A DNA stretch of 64,000 nt from Desulfobacula sp. (GTDB lineage: Bacteria > Desulfobacterota > Desulfobacteria > Desulfobacterales > Desulfobacteraceae): assembly GCA_023701135.1 (NCBI GenBank), contig JAMPXP010000015.1:1-64000 (forward strand), written 5' to 3'. Position numbers and translations under genes: made by a program. The notes under the pieces are model-generated. The model made no database searches and was not told the DNA's origin. It was given only the letters and a program-made list of their open reading frames with translations. The first letter of the stretch is position 1. Each line of letters opens with the position of its first letter. Positions 60,705 to 64,000 of this stretch are shown here, piece after piece.

Positions 60705-62542
60705 AATCTTCCTGCCGTTTCTTTTTTAAATTCAAGAGCCGTTTCAAGCCGGTGTTCATTAAAACAGATCAGGGCTGAAAAGCCGGTTTCACCCGCCAGG
60801 CCGGTCTTGACGGATTGAAGGGTGATGGTTTTTTCCAGAACCCCGTAGGCCGGGGAAAACCAGCCGAGCAGGTGGCTTTCCCGGCCCTGGACAACCCTGA
60901 AGCCGCCGTTGTCCGGATTATGCAGGAACACTCGCACCTCTCCGTTGGTCAGCACCAGCCAGTCCCTCATCGGATCCACCCTAACGCCCGGATCAAGGTG
61001 TAAATGGGATTCAAAAGCGTGGCAGCCTTTCCCGGTGAACGAATCGGTCACAAGGCAGAACTCCTGTCTTGAAACATGGATGTCTCTGATATGGACCACA
61101 GGGCTTTTCAGCCGGGAATAGCCGTCCTGCCGGGCTTTTACCCATATCCCGGCCTCATCCTCCCGGCTGCTGATTAATTCCGCCCGGTAGGGCTTGTCCC
61201 AGATAAAGCCGGTCACCTGCCTGGCCTGGTCCATATTATCAACGCAGACGGTATTATGGGCCCGGGTTCCCTTAAAATAGGCCCGGTGCTCCGGCACCCC
61301 GTTATAGCGGAAGGTGCCCGGGTCAATAAAGAACGGCTTTTTCTTTATATATAAGGTAAAGGAAAGGGCGTCTGCATGTCCGTGATTATACAGGGGCGCC
61401 ATCCCCAGGGGGCCGTGGTCAAAACTCATGAAAAGGTCGCTATCATGACGGATGACCGTGTATCCGGAATCCGGAAATGTTTTAAAGGACAAACCGGTTG
61501 GTGCGGCATCCTCACCCGGGTCACAGACCTGCTTTTTGGGGGAAAGCCCGGGACCCGCCGCATGCCCGTCGTCACTGTCCCCGATGGCGGGAGACAGCCC
61601 GTCATCCACACCAAAGCTTTTCAGGAAGAGTTCTCCTTTGTTCAGTGCCGGTTTCCAGGAGGAACAGTCATGCAGCCGGTTCTTTTCAAGAAAATCAAGG
61701 GCCAGCCAGTAAAGATCCAGCACAAACCTGTGGTAGCTCAAAGACTGCTCCGCCGGCCCCCCGTCCTTCAGGATCTGGTGGCCAAGTTCCTTATCCAGCA
61801 GGTGACAGCCCTTTTTCAGCCAATCCTTTCCTTCACCGGTTTCTGCGAAAACAGCGCCGCCGAAAACCAGCCCGACACACTCACAGATGGTATGGTTCCC
61901 CAGGGATGAATAAAGGGCAAGGTTTCTGGATACCCACCAGGAATACTCATAGATTGTCTCTGTGATCAGTTTTGCTTCGCTTTCGGAAAAAAGACTCAGG
62001 GTTTTCAGACAGAAAAAAAATATAGGAATTCTCAGCCCCATCTCCATCGGTGACATATAATGAGGGCCGAAAAGAAAGGGGTTTGATTCGATAAAATCTA
62101 AAACTTTCTGCTTGATTAATATCCGGTTTTTTTCGGACTTTTCCTGCCCTGACGCCGGCCCGTATAAAGCTAACGGAATCTGCTGCAATCTACCTGATTC
62201 CCAAACGGTACGTATATCAATTGCCGGGGGATTCAAGGGGACATCAGTAAAGAAGATCTTTGAGTGAATCTGTTCAAAATGCTCGACGCCATTTTTGTTT
62301 TTGACATCGAAAGAGCCCTTACCGTTCATTTCACTTTCAAATGATTGCTGCGGGATGGAATCAAATTCCGGGACGGCGATGGAGTTAATTAATGAGGCAT
62401 CTGCGTCCGGGTATTTGAACGGCTCTTTTCCTTTGTACAAGAGCCTTTTCGTGTACCAGCCGAGAACCCTGCGTTTGACCCTGTAAATCATCTCCGGCAG
62501 AGAGGTCTGTTTAAGCCTGTTGATAAATGTATTTATGTCCAC
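60701..62542 (-). CDS. heparinase II/III family polysaccharide lyase-like protein
   Basis: The 613-residue protein has the toroid N-terminal domain and beta-sandwich C-terminal half of heparinase II/III lyases, with YNHGHADALSFTLYI and FIDPGTFRYNGVPEHRAYFKGTRAHNTV holding His and Tyr candidates for catalysis. N-terminal RVKRRVLGWYTKRLL matches the group found in EPS operons. No signal peptide is evident, so it may act in the cytoplasm or be exported by another route. In these operons such proteins may trim or degrade the polymer. Confidence 0.88.
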   Translation of the reverse strand: MDINTFINRLKQTSLPEMIYRVKRRVLGWYTKRLLYKGKEPFKYPDADASLINSIAVPEFDSIPQQSFESEMNGKGSFDVKNKNGVEHFEQIHSKIFFTDVPLNPPAIDIRTVWESGRLQQIPLALYGPASGQEKSEKNRILIKQKVLDFIESNPFLFGPHYMSPMEMGLRIPIFFFCLKTLSLFSESEAKLITETIYEYSWWVSRNLALYSSLGNHTICECVGLVFGGAVFAETGEGKDWLKKGCHLLDKELGHQILKDGGPAEQSLSYHRFVLDLYWLALDFLEKNRLHDCSSWKPALNKGELFLKSFGVDDGLSPAIGDSDDGHAAGPGLSPKKQVCDPGEDAAPTGLSFKTFPDSGYTVIRHDSDLFMSFDHGPLGMAPLYNHGHADALSFTLYIKKKPFFIDPGTFRYNGVPEHRAYFKGTRAHNTVCVDNMDQARQVTGFIWDKPYRAELISSREDEAGIWVKARQDGYSRLKSPVVHIRDIHVSRQEFCLVTDSFTGKGCHAFESHLHLDPGVRVDPMRDWLVLTNGEVRVFLHNPDNGGFRVVQGRESHLLGWFSPAYGVLEKTITLQSVKTGLAGETGFSALICFNEHRLETALEFKKETAGRL

Positions 62543-63672
62543 GGCTTTACAGATAAAGGCAATTTAATCCGACGAATGAATGAGATTTTCGATGCTGGTC
62601 TTTCTATCAAAGAATAGGTAATCCAGGAGAAAAAAAAGGTGGATATCAGGACCATCCATCCCAGGACAGAACCAGGCATTATTTTTATCAGAGGGGAATG
62701 GTGTATGATTTTAATTACGGCCCCATGGAGCAGGTATGCGCTAAAGCTCACAAAGCCAAGATACCGGAGCCCCTTCCATTCAAAGATGAATCTAAGTATT
62801 CCGTTTCCATGGATTGAGGCAAAAATGACTACGGCCCAGAGAATTGCAAACAATAAAAACTGCCGGTGCGGAGCTATTCCCCAAGAATCAAGCCCGACAC
62901 TTGACAATATTTTGGGAGATAGCATAAATATCAGCATTAGGGAGATGATCCCGGAAATATCAAGTCCCCTGGTCAATCTTTGATGGCTGTCAAGATTATG
63001 TCTGAGCCAATGGTGGTGAAAAACGGCAAGCAGGGATCCCCCTAAAAAGATTGGCAGATGGTAAATCACCGAGCGGATCGAGACCGCTTCAGACAATGGC
63101 CATACAGACCGGATTAAGATGATGGTAGCCATCACAAAAGCCAACGATAAGGTTCTGTTCAAATTCAGAACAAACACAAACACGGCGGCCACAGCAGGCA
63201 GTATAAAATAATAGGCAAATTCTACAGGAATACTCCAGGCGACTTCCTTTCCGCTGTTCATCCGTAAATGATCAATATATTCCGTGAAATCGAGAGAAAA
63301 AGGTAACCCTTTGTCGACCATGAAAAAATTGGCGGAAAGGATATGGGTGGAGACCAAGGCGGCAGTGAGGTATAAAAAATAAAGCGGATATATTCTGAAG
63401 AAGCGCCTTTCAAAGTATATGGCCAGTTTTTTAAAGCTAAAAGCTTCACTGCCTTGATATAGAAAAGGGTAGGTAAGCAAAAAAGCACTCAGCATGAAAA
63501 ACAGGAACACCCCTCCATGACCGGAGCCGCTGAAATTGATAAAGGGGATTATATGAAAATCGATATTGCCGGTATGAGCGAAAATAACGATTATCACAGC
63601 CAAACCCCTCAGGCCGTCCAATGCGTCAATCTGAAAGGCTTTGTTCGATAAGGTTCTTGCGAGAATAGCCAT
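62533..63672 (-). CDS. acyltransferase 3 family membrane protein (OafA-like)
   Basis: The 379-residue protein has about ten hydrophobic helices and the family motif LDALDGLRGLAVIIVIFAH (catalytic His in the FAHTGN region), with RRFFRIYPLYFLYL and the later SAYLLHGAV. Such enzymes O-acetylate exopolysaccharide or lipopolysaccharide sugars at the membrane. It overlaps the heparinase-like gene end by ten bases, and lies 18 bases downstream of the glycosyltransferase. Confidence 0.92.
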   Translation of the reverse strand: MAILARTLSNKAFQIDALDGLRGLAVIIVIFAHTGNIDFHIIPFINFSGSGHGGVFLFFMLSAFLLTYPFLYQGSEAFSFKKLAIYFERRFFRIYPLYFLYLTAALVSTHILSANFFMVDKGLPFSLDFTEYIDHLRMNSGKEVAWSIPVEFAYYFILPAVAAVFVFVLNLNRTLSLAFVMATIILIRSVWPLSEAVSIRSVIYHLPIFLGGSLLAVFHHHWLRHNLDSHQRLTRGLDISGIISLMLIFMLSPKILSSVGLDSWGIAPHRQFLLFAILWAVVIFASIHGNGILRFIFEWKGLRYLGFVSFSAYLLHGAVIKIIHHSPLIKIMPGSVLGWMVLISTFFFSWITYSLIERPASKISFIRRIKLPLSVKPWT

Positions 63673-63690
63673 TTATAAGATTTCTTATTG

Positions 63691-64000
63691 TTAAAGAGTT
63701 ATCTGTTGGTAGATGTGATGCAACCGCCGGCTTACTTCTGAGGCTGAAAAATGCTTTTTTGAATAGGCCCTGTTATACGCGCCCATTCTTTTCCGCAGGC
63801 CATCATCAACAATAAGTTTCTCAATCAGACCCGCCAGGACATGGGGGTCGTTGCTGTTGGTGATATATCCCATATTATCGTTTTCGAAAAAATCTTTTAG
63901 CCCGCCAACAGGTCTTGTTACAACGGGCAAGCCATGAGCCATGGCTTCCAGTACGGTCGTCGGCATCCCTTCACCGTAATTGGTCGGGAAAAAATAAATA
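63691..64000 (-). CDS. glycosyltransferase family 4, C-terminal part (cut by window end)
   Basis: Only the last 102 codons are in the window; the frame remains open past 64000. The visible part starts FFPTNYGEGMPTTVLEAMAHG, the E-x7-E nucleotide-sugar motif of GT4 enzymes (EGMPTTVLE), then LPVVTRPVGGLKDFF and a helical C-terminus. It would use a sugar nucleotide to extend the EPS repeat unit. It reads into the acyltransferase gene in the operon. Confidence 0.88.
   Translation of the reverse strand, partial: IYFFPTNYGEGMPTTVLEAMAHGLPVVTRPVGGLKDFFENDNMGYITNSNDPHVLAGLIEKLIVDDGLRKRMGAYNRAYSKKHFSASEVSRRLHHIYQQITL

Overview
The window looks like chromosomal DNA of an anaerobic Desulfobacterota bacterium, most likely of the Desulfobacterales (an inference from gene content, not a database match). 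The clues are a single-chain pyruvate:ferredoxin oxidoreductase, a FadN/FadA beta-oxidation pair, a RecD2 helicase, sensor kinases with GAF and PAS domains, and an exosortase fused to an EpsI domain beside an exopolysaccharide operon. The first ~2.2 kb is visibly more AT-rich than the rest and is probably horizontally acquired.

Region by region. (1) 1-1927: a retron-like cassette with a retron-clade reverse transcriptase (NAxxH, YSDD and VTG motifs), hairpins just upstream that may be the 3' part of its non-coding RNA, and two overlapping genes for small multi-spanning membrane proteins. This is the best candidate for an undescribed system (probably anti-phage). An 18-bp imperfect direct repeat lies upstream of both the RT gene and the membrane gene pair. 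(2) 2218-5915: uvrA translationally coupled to a phytochelatin-synthase-like cysteine peptidase. (3) 5957-7348: a strong sigma-70-type promoter, a cyclic-di-GMP-I (GEMM) riboswitch, an intrinsic terminator and a receiver-TPR protein, which together read as one c-di-GMP-controlled unit. (4) 7359-16658: superoxide dismutase; a convergent fadN-fadA operon with a FadR-like palindromic operator, and a second copy of that operator next to the divergent toroid-protein/acyltransferase pair; nudC behind a possible leader peptide and terminator; and a divergent MocR regulator with a perfect 11-bp inverted repeat.

(5) 16676-25157, all on the minus strand: a chemoreceptor, recD2-gmhB-rlpA-lon, and Hsp20. 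(6) 25253-36144: a sensor protein without an ATPase domain, divergent from a NifA-like activator; a duplicated lysine-2,3-aminomutase-like radical SAM protein; a NYN-LOTUS protein; a methyltransferase; an M15 peptidase; an amidohydrolase; a MaoC hydratase; a GNAT protein. (7) 36220-44971: pyruvate:ferredoxin oxidoreductase, then rdgC with an unrecognised partner gene, dnaN and gyrB. (8) 45082-50098: a Cache/PAS NarX-type sensor kinase with its NarL-type regulator, and an acyl-CoA ligase. (9) 50177-64000, minus strand: one long tightly packed exopolysaccharide/exosortase operon (CpsD-like ATPase, Wzz, outer-membrane barrel, Wza-like export protein, PrsT-like TPR lipoprotein, WecA-like transferase, XrtD-like exosortase, WecG-like transferase, heparinase-like protein, acyltransferase, and a glycosyltransferase cut by the window end). 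It appears to end at a hairpin terminator near 50108-50148.

No rRNA, tRNA, insertion sequence or CRISPR array was found. Start codons were moved from the longest open frame where a Shine-Dalgarno site or stop/start overlap argued for it.
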